From the NCBI GenBank assembly GCA_023238725.1, contig CM041533.1, forward strand, positions 27,679,068-27,743,067: a stretch of 64,000 bases of DNA, given 5' to 3'. Positions 24,323-38,800 of the stretch are shown here, piece after piece; within the stretch, counting starts at the first letter, position 1; each line of letters begins with the position of its first letter. Both the position numbers and the translations under genes were made by a program. The notes below the pieces were generated by a model, which was not told the DNA's origin, searched no databases, and saw nothing but the letters and a program-made list of their open reading frames with translations. This DNA comes from Scortum barcoo. Its lineage: Eukaryota; Chordata; Actinopteri; Centrarchiformes; Terapontidae.

Positions 24323-25239
24323 AAACACACACGCTTGAACCCGCACACATTTACACGCACACCAAATCTTTACAAAAGAATAAAATAAATACAGAGTACT
24401 TTGATCAACACATCATCATCATCATCATAGAATAGAATAGCATGTAGAATCCAGTGATTCCCATGGTTGATTTCCAGACTGTTGCTCTGGAGAAATGAAT
24501 GGCAGTTATATAAGAGGTTGTCACAATAAATGTTGGCATAAGTAGTAGTTGTATAAATGGCATTATCACAGGTAAACATGAAGTGGCTCTAAGAAAATCA
24601 TCTCAAGATGTTTTCTTTGTTACAGTTGAAACCAGGATTGGTCCAGCTGTGCAGTCCAGCTGTGGAATGGAATGTCTTCTTATGGCACTTTAGTACTCTC
24701 CATAAAAGTCAGAAAGTTCCCAAACGTGTAGCAGAAACAGACAGCAGCTTCCCATTTGTATTAACTGAGTGCTGATTTGCCGCAGTGTGATGAGTCTAAA
24801 CTTAATATGTTTGGTGTTCTTTTTAATTGCTTGTTTTGTTTGTTTGTTTGATGGAAAACTTTAGTATTAAATTGGTAATCCAGCAATTTAGTATTACACT
24901 TGCATAAAAGGTGGGTGACTCACAGGAGACAGATTAAAGAAGAATGATCAAAATCAAACCAGCACAGGCTGAGATATCCTGCCTTTTAGTCCTTAGTGGG
25001 GCTCAAGCTCCAAAAATGCTAGAGCCTACATTTCCCATAATGCAACTTGAAAGTGTCTCTTTAGATTAAGTTAAAACTTTCTTCAAACTCTACATCTCCA
25101 GTTTGCAATACAGTCTGGCTTATAAACATATAATGTTCAAGGCCAAGCTGAGATAAACCCCAATGATATCATCGGGGATACTAACGTCTGAGACTTGAGA
25201 CATCTCCACAGACTCAACAGACAGTACAACCTGTCTATG

Positions 25240-25420
25240 AAGATTCTCAGTCATCCAGGTCATGGTCATTTCTAAGAGTTAGAAGAAGTTAGAAGAAAGT
25301 GGACTTGCTTGAGGTTCTTGAAGATGTTACATCAAAATAAAGGCTTCTACATAACTGTTGAAGCCTCTCACGAGGTGAAACATCTTCAAGAACCTTACCC
25401 AAGTCAAGCAGTTTTCACAG
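25240..25420. repeat. Interspersed-repeat relic with internal inverted repeat
   Basis: gaggttcttgaagatgtta (around 25310) is inverted about 50 bp later as gaaacatcttcaagaacctt (around 25379). The surrounding phrases (agattctcagtcatccagg, tctcacgaggtgaaacatct) resemble a common teleost dispersed repeat. Class not assigned. Confidence 0.45.
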
Positions 25421-28400
25421 GTTGAGTGGGACTCAAAAAGATGGGCAAAAAGATTTTTTAAAAATGTCAATAAGGCTGGATTAAAAAAAAGATTTAGAAT
25501 CTAGAATATGATTACATTTTTTGTTTGATTTATAGTAACAAAACCAATGCTCTGATATTACGCTATGTTAAGATGCTAATATAAATTAATATGTCTGGCT
25601 TGATTGTCTAAGAAAAATGTTATATATATCTAAATTTATTCATTTGGACTGAACTGGTCATGGGTACGAGGTCAGGTAGGACAGGAAGGACCTGTGCACA
25701 GACAAAAGTGAAGCAATATATTGATTTACATAGTTTAGGCGGCTTACAGGCAAATCGGCAGGTACATGTAGGTAGACAGACAGACAAGTAGACACAGCTA
25801 ACACCAGAACACAGGAATATGGGAACACAGCGGACGCATGACAATAGACGAACTAACAAAGAAATGAAAGAAAAGGACAGATATATATAGGGTGTAGCTG
25901 AGGGAAGTAGAGACAGATGCCAGACAGCAAAAGGGTGAGACAATGAGCCGATTTGCAGACAGGTGTTTGCAGAGAGATGAGAGAATGGCAACTAAAGGAG
26001 ATGAGGAAGTGGGAATGTGACTGGAGAAAGGAAGTGGGCAGGTTTTTGTAACTGCAATATTTGTGTTTTTATTTTTAATGTTAGAGGCCTGAATCAAATG
26101 TGCTATTGTTGATATTTGCTCCTCTGAACAGCTTAATGCACCTGCTCTATACTCAAATACCAAACTCAGATTTTAGTTTTGTGACTATAAACAAAACAAG
26201 ATGATTTCATACTGTATTTTGGTCATCCAGCCAAATTGTCCTTTCTGCCTATCGTTCTACTGCGCAAGACAATTATGAAATGTGTGAACAGTTTTGATTT
26301 TGAGTTTTCTTCCTACTTAGCCAGAGTCATATATAATATAAAACTTCTAATTCTAAATAATTCTAATTATAAACCTTTCATCTTTGGAGATGGTCAATAT
26401 ACCTTCTCTGGTTGGAACTGCTGATTGTGAGTAGCAGTTCCCATTCTTTAAAATAGCCTGCACAGAAAAAAAAGACTCTGAATAAGTAAAAAAATAAAAA
26501 ATAAAATTCCCTTTGACTACCATTCCTTTCAGAGTATAGTCTAAACTTGCACACAGAGACTTAGATCATCCATCACCGGATTTCTATGTAACTGAGAGCC
26601 TGGTCAACATTTATGATAGAGATATTTCCCATTAAATGTAACCCAACTGAAAGGAATTATCATGAGCAGCGTATGCATCATCACAAAATATACTTGTTCA
26701 ATGTACTTCTTTGGTGAATTCTGATATGCCAAATAGCTCTGTGAACCAGCAGCAAAGACACACTGACTTTCCTGACCTCTGATGAGGATGCTGAAGAGGT
26801 TCTGTACAGTTCATGGCTGAAATTTTAGTTTGGCATGATAGCTAGCTTTCAATCTTAACAGAGAGTGAACACACTGCCTGTAATTACAATGACATATGAA
26901 GAAATGTTCCAGAAAAAGTTCCAGTGTTTGATGTGACCAGGCCCTTGGTCAATAGAGTTCAATTACCTTTCATTAACATTTAGGAGCCTCTTGATGCTAG
27001 ACCCACTGTGCCAAAATAGAGAAAGTGTTATAATATACAGCAGATATTGTTGTCAGGAGATATCAGACATCATCATATCATCCAGTTGTGACTTTATGGA
27101 AGATGCAGTGCAGATTGAAAATGGTCTCGTTTCTGTACAGTTCATTTTAGTTGGCAAAAAGTTATAAATGGTGGCTATATTCAACCACCATTCTTATGTG
27201 TTGTCTTTTAGTAGTACTTAAACAGTACTTGTGAAAATCAATCATCTGTCATTTTGTTCAGTTACTACTGCATATTCAATTCACTCTCATTCCATCTTAT
27301 CAAGGGTAGGGTCTTGTGTTACATACTAAAACTCTGAGCACATCCATAAATGTCACTCATCTCTATTAAGTATTGCTTCAGTGTAAATGTACCCTGTAAA
27401 AGACAAATCATCTTGAAATCCACAAAGGAGAAAGGGGCATGAATGCTAAATCAAAGAGGGAAAAAACCTGGTAGTGATAATTAAAATCAGTTCATTTCCC
27501 AACATTATTATGCATTTTTTCCTATATAACATGGTGTCTGACAGTATCAGCACATTATTATAGTTCACTTGATGGCTTTCTATGTTACACAAGAATGGTT
27601 AAAATAAAATGCTGTTTATTTACAACTTCAGTTTTATTTTTGTAGTTTTGGTCATCAAACCTGAACTGCTGAAATACAGATGGGGCAACCACACCAGCTA
27701 TCAGACGGTTTTTAAACAAATCCCCATTTTTATTACAAATAAGTATCACTTAAAAACCTGTCTAATGGCTCCAGTTGGTGGTGCTGTGGAGTTACTTTAA
27801 AATCTAATATAATACAATTACTAAGTACATTCCAGTTTTTTTAGGTTTATTCATTCAGCTTTTTCTTTCTATGTTCTGTTTGAAATGTCTGTTTAAATGA
27901 ATTGCAGTAAGTATGCTCATATGCTCATACTAAGTATGTTGTTCACACTTCACTTGACATTTATTCCAGTCTGTTAACTGGTGTTTTTACCCACACACAC
28001 TCCCAGGCATCACCACCTACAATTCCAAAATATTTTTCAGTACTACTGCTATTACTAGTGGTAGTAGTAATGGTAGTGGTAGTAGTAATAGTAGTATCAG
28101 TAAGAGGTTAAATTACATTAACTTTAGTTGACGTATGCCAATACTCCCCTAGTCTGGTAACAAAAGATCACAACCAAAAACAATGATGTCCAAAACTATG
28201 AAAATACACAGAAATAGTAAAATAACAGAATTTTCCTTTAAAATATTATCCCCATTTTAAGAGGGTTCACTATAGAGGAAGAAAAACACCAGTTTATCAT
28301 TACATGAAGTTCCTAGGTTCAATAAAGAACTGATGTAATGTGTAGACGGAGAGGAAGATGAAAGAAACAGCAATCATGGCTTTCTCGTCTTCAGAGGGAA

Positions 28401-29213
28401 GAGAAAGACACTGCTGTTATGTTACAGCCTGCACTGTTCATACAGCCACAAGACCTGAAAGAATTACCTGTGTGCTAATGTCTTCAGTATATGTGAGTGT
28501 AAACTGCTCTCTGTGTAAACTGGTGTGTGTGTGAGATGTGTTTTCATGACACAAAATGAATGATTGTTGTTTACTATTTGTGTGTGTGTGTGTGTGCAAT
28601 AGAAAGGTTGTCCACCACCTCTGTACATAAACATATTGGTGTAATAATACAAGACCATGGACAAACCCCCTAACATCTACCAAAAATCCTGTATGATCTG
28701 ACCAGATCAGTGAGGCTCAAAATACACTGCCACCACTCAGATGTCTGACTTTAACACTGGAGACTATGGCTAGCGTCTTGTCTCCTGCCAAAGTCAAAGT
28801 TTGTTTCTTTCTATCCTAAAGAGATAAGTACACTTCAAACAAACTAACTTGTCCCACCTTGCATGTAGTCTGAGTGCCTATAGAAGAATACCTAAAATGA
28901 GTCTAATTTAAATCTAATGCCCTGTAGTATGTAGAAAAGGAACAAGTCACCTGTATTGGGTCATGATTTTCTTTAAAAACCGGAGGCTCTTTATATAATG
29001 AGAAGAGACCCAGATGAATATGAAGCTGGTTTCAAGTATCTGATAAAAAATGAGAATTAGTTGACTACAAACAGGCCATAATAGCTCATGGCCTGATTGC
29101 ACATTTAAAAAACCCGCTTCAAAATTTGACTATCAATTAAATAGATTTTTTTTTGCACTTTTTGCACAGTGATTTTTTAATGCACTGCATAACCAGTTAA
29201 AAAAAATAAATAA

Positions 29214-29241
29214 ATGAATGAATGAATGAATGAATGAATGA
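29214..29241. repeat. (AATG)n microsatellite
   Basis: About 7 tetranucleotide units adjoining a short A-rich run. Confidence 0.9.
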
Positions 29242-29612
29242 AGAAAAACTGAAGAATAGGTCTGAATTTCTTTTTATATGATTTTTTTAAATGCAGCTAT
29301 GGATGCAAAAGCTTGAGGGACATCAGAGATATGGACACCTCTTTGTAGAAGAAATTACACTGATTGTAACAAGTTCTGTATGATGCCTGTGTGATTATGA
29401 GTTATAATTCACAAGGATATTACTGCAAAAACTTTTTTGTACCTGCTCAGAGTGCATGATCTGTGCATATTGAAACCACATGTTTAGGTACACCCGTATA
29501 CATTGGTGTGGACAACCATACATCCATACATGTATCTGTTTGTGTTGTGTTTATGTGTGTGCATGTGTGTGTGTACTGTATGTCAGCCCTGTGTGTGTCC
29601 CTAATAGTGTCC

Positions 29613-29837
29613 TCATAGCCTTGTCTGAGCTTCAGGGATGTAGATCTCGATGCTGTCAGCGCTCTCTGTAGCTGAGTTTTGCCGTACTGAAGCAGCTCTT
29701 TTGGCAGCCATCAGGCGCTTCCGTGCCTCCTGCCGCTGTTTCTCTGAGCTTTCCAGTGAGCGGTCTCTGGCCAGAGGGGGGTGGTGGTGGGGACCCTTGG
29801 GTGGCTTTTTTGGCACTGGAGGTGGGAGTCGCCTCTC
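29613..29837 (-). CDS. dlgap1: dlgap1 terminal coding exon (PDZ ligand)
   Basis: 74 residues plus TGA (29613-29615). Starts ERRLPPPVPKKPPKGP, then a His/Pro insert (HHHPP), the conserved QRQEARKRLMAAKRAAS and SIEIYIPEAQTRL. The last four residues QTRL are the class I PDZ ligand that SAPAPs use to bind SHANK. The acceptor is ctctaccctccag. Phase 0 join to the previous exon gives ...PPERK-ERRLPP. Confidence 0.95.
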   Translation of the reverse strand, partial: ERRLPPPVPKKPPKGPHHHPPLARDRSLESSEKQRQEARKRLMAAKRAASVRQNSATESADSIEIYIPEAQTRL

Positions 29838-32800
29838 CTGGAGGGTAGAGGACGGTAAGGGGGGAGGGGAGAACATTTCAGGAAAAAGACAGACATGTAT
29901 GTGTGTGTGTGTGTGTATGTGTGCCCATTCTTACTGCCACCTTTAATGCAGTTGGCCTTTGGTTTAATGTATGCCTGGACACTTGCACATGTATATAATA
30001 ATGTAAGTAGAAGAGGCGAGATGAATCAGACATTCTGTATAATTGTTTTGGATCATCCTTCACATATAATATACTGCATCACAGTAGTCAGTAGTACTGC
30101 AGCTACTTTAAAGGATTATTCTCGCTTATTTGTTTTTATTGTCATAGTTTTGACCCATCATTTCTATCAGCTGTGATAAAATTATACTCAGCAAAGGAAC
30201 TGCTGAAATCTGGAAATGCATCGCTACAAGAAGGGATGAAGAAACACAAACAGTCAGATGATCAGACAGGTTGTAAGCAAACCAATGGTTCAGTCAGAAG
30301 CACAGATCGAAACTACTTTGTGAGTTCTCCTTTATTCGGAGGTCAAAATAAAAGTGAGCGCAACTGAAATGTTGGTAATAATCCTCCATCATGTATGAGA
30401 AAACACACGTAACACGTGCACACGTAATTGCAAGTACAGTGGGTAAAGTTTGAAGCAGGAAGTAGTTCTGTGAGGGATGTTACTAGCAGAGAGGTTTAGG
30501 AATAATTCACCTTTGTTTTGTAACCTGGTGTTTGTTTCCAGTAAGTCAGATTGTCTGTCTATAAACTTATTTTTAGCAATTGCTGCAATGTTCCCTGATC
30601 TCAGTAATGAACTTATGGAAGGTGATAGAAATGATAGGCTAAAACTATGAGTAATATGAGACCAAGGCTATTTCAAAAACTAGATTTTTAGATTTAAATA
30701 ATGCATGAAACTGAACTGATGAAATTATTATTGATCCTGAACCAAAACATCCATTCATTTTCTAAACCCACTATCTTTGGGTGAGAGGCAGGGTACAGTC
30801 AGTCACAGGGCTGACACTGAAGGACAGACAACCATTCACAACTCTGCCCACACAGGCACAGGGAGAACACTACACTGCTGTGCCGCCCTGAACCAAAACA
30901 TGATTTTTTAAACTACTATAGTAGATCTGTTAACCAATTTGAACCTGAAGAACATCTGGAACCAAATTAAGTTTCCTACCAGTTACATTCTGACCTTTTT
31001 TATTTTATTCTCTTATTAATTGCTTTGAGATGGACTTAGAGGGTGTATGAGGTTATCTACCAACCAGCCTGAAAACTAATCCTGACCTTCATAACATGGA
31101 AAGATAAACGTATCCTAAACACATGAGCATGCAAATCAGGGTGAATAAGTTAAGTTCCTGCCTATCTTTTAATAAGTCCTTTATAATATTGTTATATTGC
31201 ATGAGATATGTTGCTTTTATTTTCCTCGAAATTCTTTTGGTGTATTGAATGTTATGTACACCTTTCTGATTTGATCTCCTCTGAAAATGCTGTGTCAACA
31301 GTGTGCCCATACTGTAAAATTTATTTGTGAAGAAGGAATTTTAGCCACACAGTATGATGTCCAGCTACAAACAGCCACAAATGTGGAGGCAGCAGTAGGC
31401 ATTAGAGGAAACGAACAAAGGAGGGAAGGAAGCAAGTAGGGAGGGAAGCATGGACAGATGGATGGAAAGACAGACATGATGGATCTACGGAGGACCCAAG
31501 GTATCAAGGCCCTGTGGTGTTGTTGGCATTGCAGTTATGCTGACTGATGCGTGGCTGTTTGCAAGCGCCTTCACTGTCAACACAGAAAGCACAAGAAAGA
31601 AAAAGACAACAATGAGAGCAAATGAGGAAGCTAGCAGAATCAATATTCACAATGACGCAAAGCCACAACAGATGCTGCTGGAATAGAGCAAGAGACGAGG
31701 CAGAAGACATCTGAAAAAGAGTTACAGATACACTTAGATATGCAAAAGGAAGAGTATCTGTATCAACATAGAAAACAAGTCAGACAACTGTGCACTAACC
31801 CTGGAGAGAGAGAGCGAGAGAGTGAGAGAGACAGAGAGTGAGTGAGAGAGAGAGAGAGAGAGAGATTCTTGATTCCTTTATTGATTGAGTGATACTGTAA
31901 CACTGAAAATAAGGTTTCCCCCCTTTCATGGTCATGTATGCTCAGTCAGTTTGCCTGGATAAAAGCTATATTAGTTTTTTGCAACCTATATCCACTACCA
32001 AACCCCCATTTAAAGGTAGTATAATTAAATGATGTAGAGCTTTTTTCATTCAGATTGACTGCAGTTACTACTATAAACTGGAAATTATCACCTGCACGTC
32101 AAACAAGAACAGAGGACATTCATGCAAGAACCTCAGGTGTGACTAGAGTCTGATTATGAGTGGGTAAAAAGTCATAGGGTGAGTGAGTCTGAGGTTGAGT
32201 CTTAAAACAATAAAAGCTTGTAAAGTGCTCTGTGAGAGGATATACATATGTTTTATCAATGCTTCAGCAACAACATGGTCTGCACGTAAAGACCCCTACA
32301 CAATATAAGATACCAGCAATCTCACTGGTTTATGTCATGTGAGACTATAAGAGATGGTGCAATAAAGTCTCAGTTTCAATTTCTGTCAGTCTATGATCTC
32401 TACCTAGAGGCATGTCAGATTGATGACCAGACATATGTTGCACCATCATCATCATCAACAATGGAAAGAAAAATGCAGGAGCATCAACCCATATCATCCA
32501 TCTGTAAGTTATGGACACAGAAGTGGCAGTGAGAGAGAGCAGTGAGTTTTAAAGGTTATGATAAGGAGGATCAAGAGGGTTTTTGTCTCCCTCAAGCTGC
32601 ATCCCTAATGGAGTTAAAAATGTAGTTTGCTGTTGAAGCCTTAATGACCATTGTGCGCATGCGGGACACTCTGCCGTGCTCCTCACAGTGAATCCACTGA
32701 TACATTTCCACATCATTTTAGTCATATAGCATTATTAGAGAGCAAATTCTTCAGCCTGTTAACCACCAGTGCACAAGCAATCAGTAACAGGACATGAAGT

Positions 32801-35800
32801 TAGGAGTCTATCAATAATACCATGTCTGCAGGGAAAATCTAGTCTCACACTTACGAGTGCCCCTTTTAAGTGTGTTAATCATTGTGTTACTTCAACAATA
32901 CAGATTCATCAGTATTAAAACATGTTTACTGTGGTCTTGAGCACTCATATGATAATAAATTAATATGATTAACTATTTTAATTTATTTGTTGTCTCATAG
33001 ACCCTAATGTTTACTGTGTGGAGAAGTATAAAGGTCTGGGGATAACAGGTAGTTTGGGCTTAATTGCGGTAGAAACAAAAAAACCCTTTCAAGTTTTGTA
33101 AACCAGTAGACTTGGTCACAAAGTGACAGAATCTGTTTTACATGTTGTTATGGTCACTGGAAAGATATTTTTAGCTTTCATTACCATCACAATTGGATCT
33201 GACCCTGCCTGAGTATGTGTTGGGAGAATGATAAAACTGTTCAGTTTTAGATTATATTTGATTCTAAAGAGCCGCTGATATAGCAGTATAACAGGGATCT
33301 CTTTGGGTACCATAGAAAAACAACATTTGTTGCCAAATAAGACATTCATGTAATAAGTCACATTCATAATATCCATGGAGTGAAAGAAGTAGCACAACAT
33401 GAAACCTTCCATTCAGATGACAGTGTTTTTCCTGGTCAACCGGAATATTATGTGTGTGTACCTTTCTTTCAGGGGGATCCAGGGGTCTCCAGTTGTTGGC
33501 CCTGAGCTGGTGCAGCTCATCAAACTTGAGACTTATGTTCTCGATTGACAGCTGAAGCATATCCCAAAAACCAGCCAGGTCTGAAGACACAGGACGAGGG
33601 TGGGCATTTGGGTTCTATGACAGTAGAAAAAGGAGGAGAAAGAGCCAAAGGACTAGTATTAAAGATAAAAGCCAGGCAAGGGAAAATGAGTTAAATAGTT
33701 GTACACAAATGGTCATGTAGTTTGTTTGTACACCCCCCAATAAAAAATGCAAAAACAAATATGAACATACATACTTAAAATCACTCTATGGAGTTTTTAA
33801 CTGGTTGATGAAACAGTCTCAGTTTAATACTGATGCCTCTATATGACCTACGTAGGCAACTGAGAACAAAAAACAAAAAGGCTATTTCTATTGGTTCCTG
33901 ATAGTGATTCTTAATGCCTGTTACCAAGTCAAACGTAACAATGCTAAGGTTTGCACTAGCTTAGTTGCTATTTTGTGTTGTGTTTATATTGCTACTTTGT
34001 GTGTTTTGATGTCTTCAGACAGCTTAACAGCTTTTTAAAATACTTTTAATGGAACCATGTGTAGATGTTTCTAGAACAACTGATGTTTGGTGGAACTGAA
34101 AGCAGCTTAACAGTGATGAAAATTTAAGATTTTACAACAGAGTTCGATAAGTAGTAAAACTCAAAGAGTTGCAAACTCTCTAAAGCCTGGGATGGCAACA
34201 AATAGTTTAAGCTTGCATTACTGTTCATTAAAATAATGTTGTTGTTCTCTTACATGTGAATGAGACATTAAGTAGTTGGATACGATTAGCGACGACAGTG
34301 ATGCAGCTGTTGTCAGGTAGTGTGTGGTTATTTGCTTTGGGAGAGAGCCCCCCCCCTTTCAGGGAGGCCTGAAGGTAGGGGGTTGAGATATTTTTTGGTT
34401 GGATACTTTCAAAATCTAGCTTACTCTTGCTTGTTTGCCTAAAGATAGCTACCCTACCTTTAACCCTAGGGGCATGATTACAGCAGCGCATGCAGATGTG
34501 GAACCAATACCTCTCTCAAACTTTGTTACTTTTTTTTAAATTACCTATGGCAAGAAAACATTCATCAGTGTTGTAAAAGAAAGCTTCAGAATTAGACAAA
34601 AGTGGACTTGCAAGAAAAGCAAGAAAAATGTCTAAGTTAGCGTATAGATGGTGGAGCGGAGCTGCCTGTAGTCTGTACAGGAGCAGTGATTGATGCTCAG
34701 TCAGATACTCTCTTCTGATTGGTTGATTTGATTCAGGTGCTGTGGATTCTTCTCAAATGGCTGAATATTTTTTTTCACAGATTATCTGTCTCATGTACTA
34801 ACTGTCAGGACATAGTGACAATTTTAGCAAATATGACATATGCTCTTTGTTAATTTCAATTTAGCATTCAGCACAATCTCCCCAGTGAAACTGGGAAAAC
34901 AAAGCACTTTGGACTTTGGACCAAACACAGCAACTGGATATTGGACTATTGGACAAACAGACAGCTTTGATTGAGGGTCAGACCTCCTATACCTCCTCCA
35001 TGACAACAATCCCTGACATGGAGAGTACTATGTTGTGAAATTTGTGGATGACAGTGCCATCATCAGCCAGATTACAGAAAGACTCAAATTAATATCAAAA
35101 GGAAGTCAATAGTCTTAGTATACATACACAACCTACTGCCCAACATCAGCACAACCAAAGAGCTGTGATCAGTGATTTTAGAAAAAAAAAACATAGACAA
35201 ACACCCCTGTCTATATCAGAGCAGCTGAAGTGGGCCAGGTTACCAGTTTTAGGTTAGCATCACAGAGAACCTTTAATGAACATCTTACAACTCCACACTG
35301 ATGATGAAAAAAGCTTGGAAACAGCTGTATTTCTTAAGGAAACTTAATTCTCATGACAAGTTCTTGTAAACATCTACACGGGAGTAATAGAAAGCAACCT
35401 GACTGGAAACATTTCAAACTGGCACAGTTTGTACACTGCCCAGGACAGGAGGGCTGTCCAGCACAGGTGATCTGCCATCTGTCACTAACATGCATAAAAG
35501 ATAGTTAGTGTTCCATATCTAGAGACTAAAGACGGAACGTCAGAAACACAAGCAGGTAGAAGGCCACTTAGACATTAAAGAAGATAGATAATTAGGTTGA
35601 GGAGAAAGAAAAAAAAATTAAAGAATTGACAAAGTAAATGTAGCAAGCAGGAAAAAACTAAATGGGCAAAGAACGTCATAACCAACAAAAATATTGAAGA
35701 ACCATAAGATCTTTGTAAATAAATCTTAGCTAGGCTATTACACAGGATATGAAAGGCACAACATCATTGTAAACTTATTTTTACCTTTAACTTATTTAGT

Positions 35801-38800
35801 GCATGTTTTCAGCATGAATGAAGGCGTTTCAGACTCACCAGATTCTCCTCACATAGCTCTCTGAACTGTTGAAACTTCTGGGACATCAGAAGCTGAGCAC
35901 TTCCTACAGCACTCCTCATCTTCCCGAGAACTGTGAGCATAGACACAGAGTTTATGATAAGACTAACCCACAGTGCATTACTACAATAATTCCAGATCTA
36001 GACATCCCTGCTCCTGAACTTGAATTTTCCAATGGCTGCGACCATACAGGTGGTCTTTGCAGTACTGGGTGTCACTGCCTGGTCATACGCAAACCTCAAG
36101 ACTCATGTCCAGATCAGTTTGTCCAAAACATATTATTTAACATATATTTATTTGTGACAAACACTTATACACAAGACATACTATCTTCAGGCAGGTCATT
36201 CTCCCGCTGGTCGAGCTCCATCTGTTGACACCAGCCCTCCATGCGGTCGGTCTCAGCCTGCAGCAGCTTTAGAAACCAGCGTCCATCTCTGTGACACACT
36301 GACCGCTGTACCACCTGCCATTCAAACATGCAGACTGTCACAGACCTGCACAGGCAATCTGTATATTCCTTGTAATGTATAAAGAAAATGATGTGGAAAA
36401 TCATAAAGGTTGTATATGTCTTAAGAGTTAATATTATGCCACCTATTATTATAATAAGTATGTTTACATTGATTTGCAAGTTCAAAATTCCTGGAAGGTC
36501 TCATAAATTGAGTATCAGAAAATATAATTTAGTTCTGGCTTTTATTAGAGTACATATTTCACTTTAATTACTGTTTTACTGTTATAATTAAGGGAAAAAA
36601 ATATTTAAAGGACCACAGTTATGCTGCACTGAGTGACAGTTTAGTACAGTGCTGCTCCAGAAAAATTAGCAACAGTCAGGAAAGACCACCAGCAAGCAAA
36701 CCTGAAATACGCACTGGGCCTCATACAAGAACTGTTACAAACAGATGTAATATTTTGTAATTCAACCACATACTGTTAGTTTTCCTGTATTGTCAAAATG
36801 TATTATTACATAGAGTTAAGTAAAAACATGCATTCACCTCATCTTTCAAGTCCACAGTGTCTACAATTGCATCAAGTTGTGAGTAAGAACAGCATTTCTG
36901 GTTGTTGTTGTGTGTTTATATAGTTTTGAATGTCCATGGACTTATAGAAGTATTCAAATACCTCAAGAATAGTAGAGCTGTTGAAGTTGACATCAAGTGG
37001 GTCATCTGTTACACTGTCTATCCAGGGGTCTGGAGGGGGAAGGATGGACGGGTCAAAGCCCACGTCCTCATAGTCATCAGAGGCACAGGCGTGGTAGTGA
37101 TTCCCTGAGCCCTGGATGCTGACGGTGGAGGTGGCGGCATCTCGGGAATATTGTCGAGACATGGCAGCAGATGACAGGACTTCTATGTCAGTGTCTGGGG
37201 AGTCTAGAGGGGTGTCCAGCAGGTCCGGCATGTCCAGATCTGCCTGTATGGAATAATGAATCAATCTCTATAACTGACCCAATGAACCACTAGAGGTCCA
37301 CTCATTTCCAAATCATCTTCAGTCTAATTGTTTCAGGTAAAACTCTGTTGTATTGTTTTTGGTTTCTGTTTTTGTGTTAATGTGATTATTACTCTGGTGC
37401 TTCTTAATCATTGCAGAAGATGTATCATACTAACCTTGATGTACAGTACCTGCCAAGGGGCTTTGTTCAAGGAACTAATTTTCACTGGTGATAGAAGAAG
37501 CTTACTTGGCTGCTGTAACAAATTTAATGTCATATGACTTCCCAGTTCTAAACTATTCTAAACTACTATTGACATAGACATCAATTAGATCAGTCATTGA
37601 TTAGTTAGCTGGTCCACATTAATGTAACATTGTGTTTTACAGTGTTTTTTATCTATTTGGGTTTGTTTGTGACGACACCATTTTGGATATGATTTATTAT
37701 CTCTGAGTCTGTGTCGGACCAGGTCTGACTGTCCTTACATCCCCTTCGGATAAGTTAGGATTATTTACATGCATTAGGTTCTGGTTAATCCTATCCTTCA
37801 AAAACTGAATAGTATAAAAAGACGCAAATAGCGGTTAACTCTCAAAAATTAGAAGACAGAATATGCAGCAGTCATGAAACATACACATTGCAGTGGAATA
37901 ATATTTCACCAAAACGAAACCAAAGAATGCATATTTGGCTACATCAGTAGAAATGGTTAAGAAATGTATGACTGGCTACTGATTCTGGGTTTAAATCAAA
38001 GTAAAAGTGCCATTTTTTTCTATTCCAGACCTGGATCCACAACAAGATCACCAAAAAACTGTTTTTGATTAATTTAATTAATTAATACACAGTGGACAAA
38101 CAGAAAAAAAAACACCTAGTGCACTGGAGGACGCAATATCTGAGCTGGGTAATTCAATAACAAAATACTCTTACCTGAACAGCTGCTGTCACACTGTTGG
38201 AGCGCTGGAACCGACGATATCTGGTCACAAGATGAAGACAAGGAGTAAATTCTAACCAACCATTTTTTTTTCATTACTGTCACCAGGCAACAATTTTAAA
38301 ATTCAAGATTCAAGGATTTATTTGTCACATATCCATATTTTTCATCATTGGTTATGACAATAATACTGTTCATCATGACCATTGATATTACCACTTGCAC
38401 AACGTTATGGTTTTCTTCCAAAAATCAGCCCTTCATTGTGGTGGAAAGGCTTGTGTACCCCTGTAACCCTGAGAGCTCTGTTGTTTTCGGACAACAGTTC
38501 CTGGTAAGGCCTCCTAAGGCCGTGTCTTCCCAGGTCCCAGTTCACAGACTAAATAGTCATCCAAGACGCATATGCAGCACCCACTCCAGATCCAGGAAAC
38601 TGAGGTGTCCTCCTGGAGCCAGTCTTGGGACAAGAACCCAGTGGTTTTGGGCCCAATCAGGCACAGCCTGAAAGAACTACATGGAACTACACTGATACAG
38701 AAGAAACGAGTGTGGAAGATTGAGCTTGTTGGCCTCATTTACTTCACTGGGTCTGAAATCAGAGTCCTGGAGAGAGGCTGGAGGGTTAAACGTAAGAATA

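Larger units (their letters stand above)
21000..29600. other. Intergenic between ptf1a and dlgap1, includes dlgap1 3' UTR of unknown length
   Basis: No recognisable coding sequence; open frames stay below 130 codons and lack domains. The dlgap1 3' UTR must lie in the right end, but I could not choose a poly(A) signal. Contains simple repeats and one repeat relic near 25,300. Confidence 0.5.
29838..33461 (-). other. dlgap1 intron (3.6 kb)
   Basis: No further coding exon recognised. Contains (GT)n at about 29899-29922, a dispersed-repeat relic (30745-30895) and a (GA)n tract (31806-31864). Confidence 0.7.

Noticed and set aside
25620..26163. Overlapping minus-strand frames of 121-123 codons
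   Set aside because: Leucine/serine-rich frames from pyrimidine-rich DNA with no homologue recognised and no splice-site support as exons.
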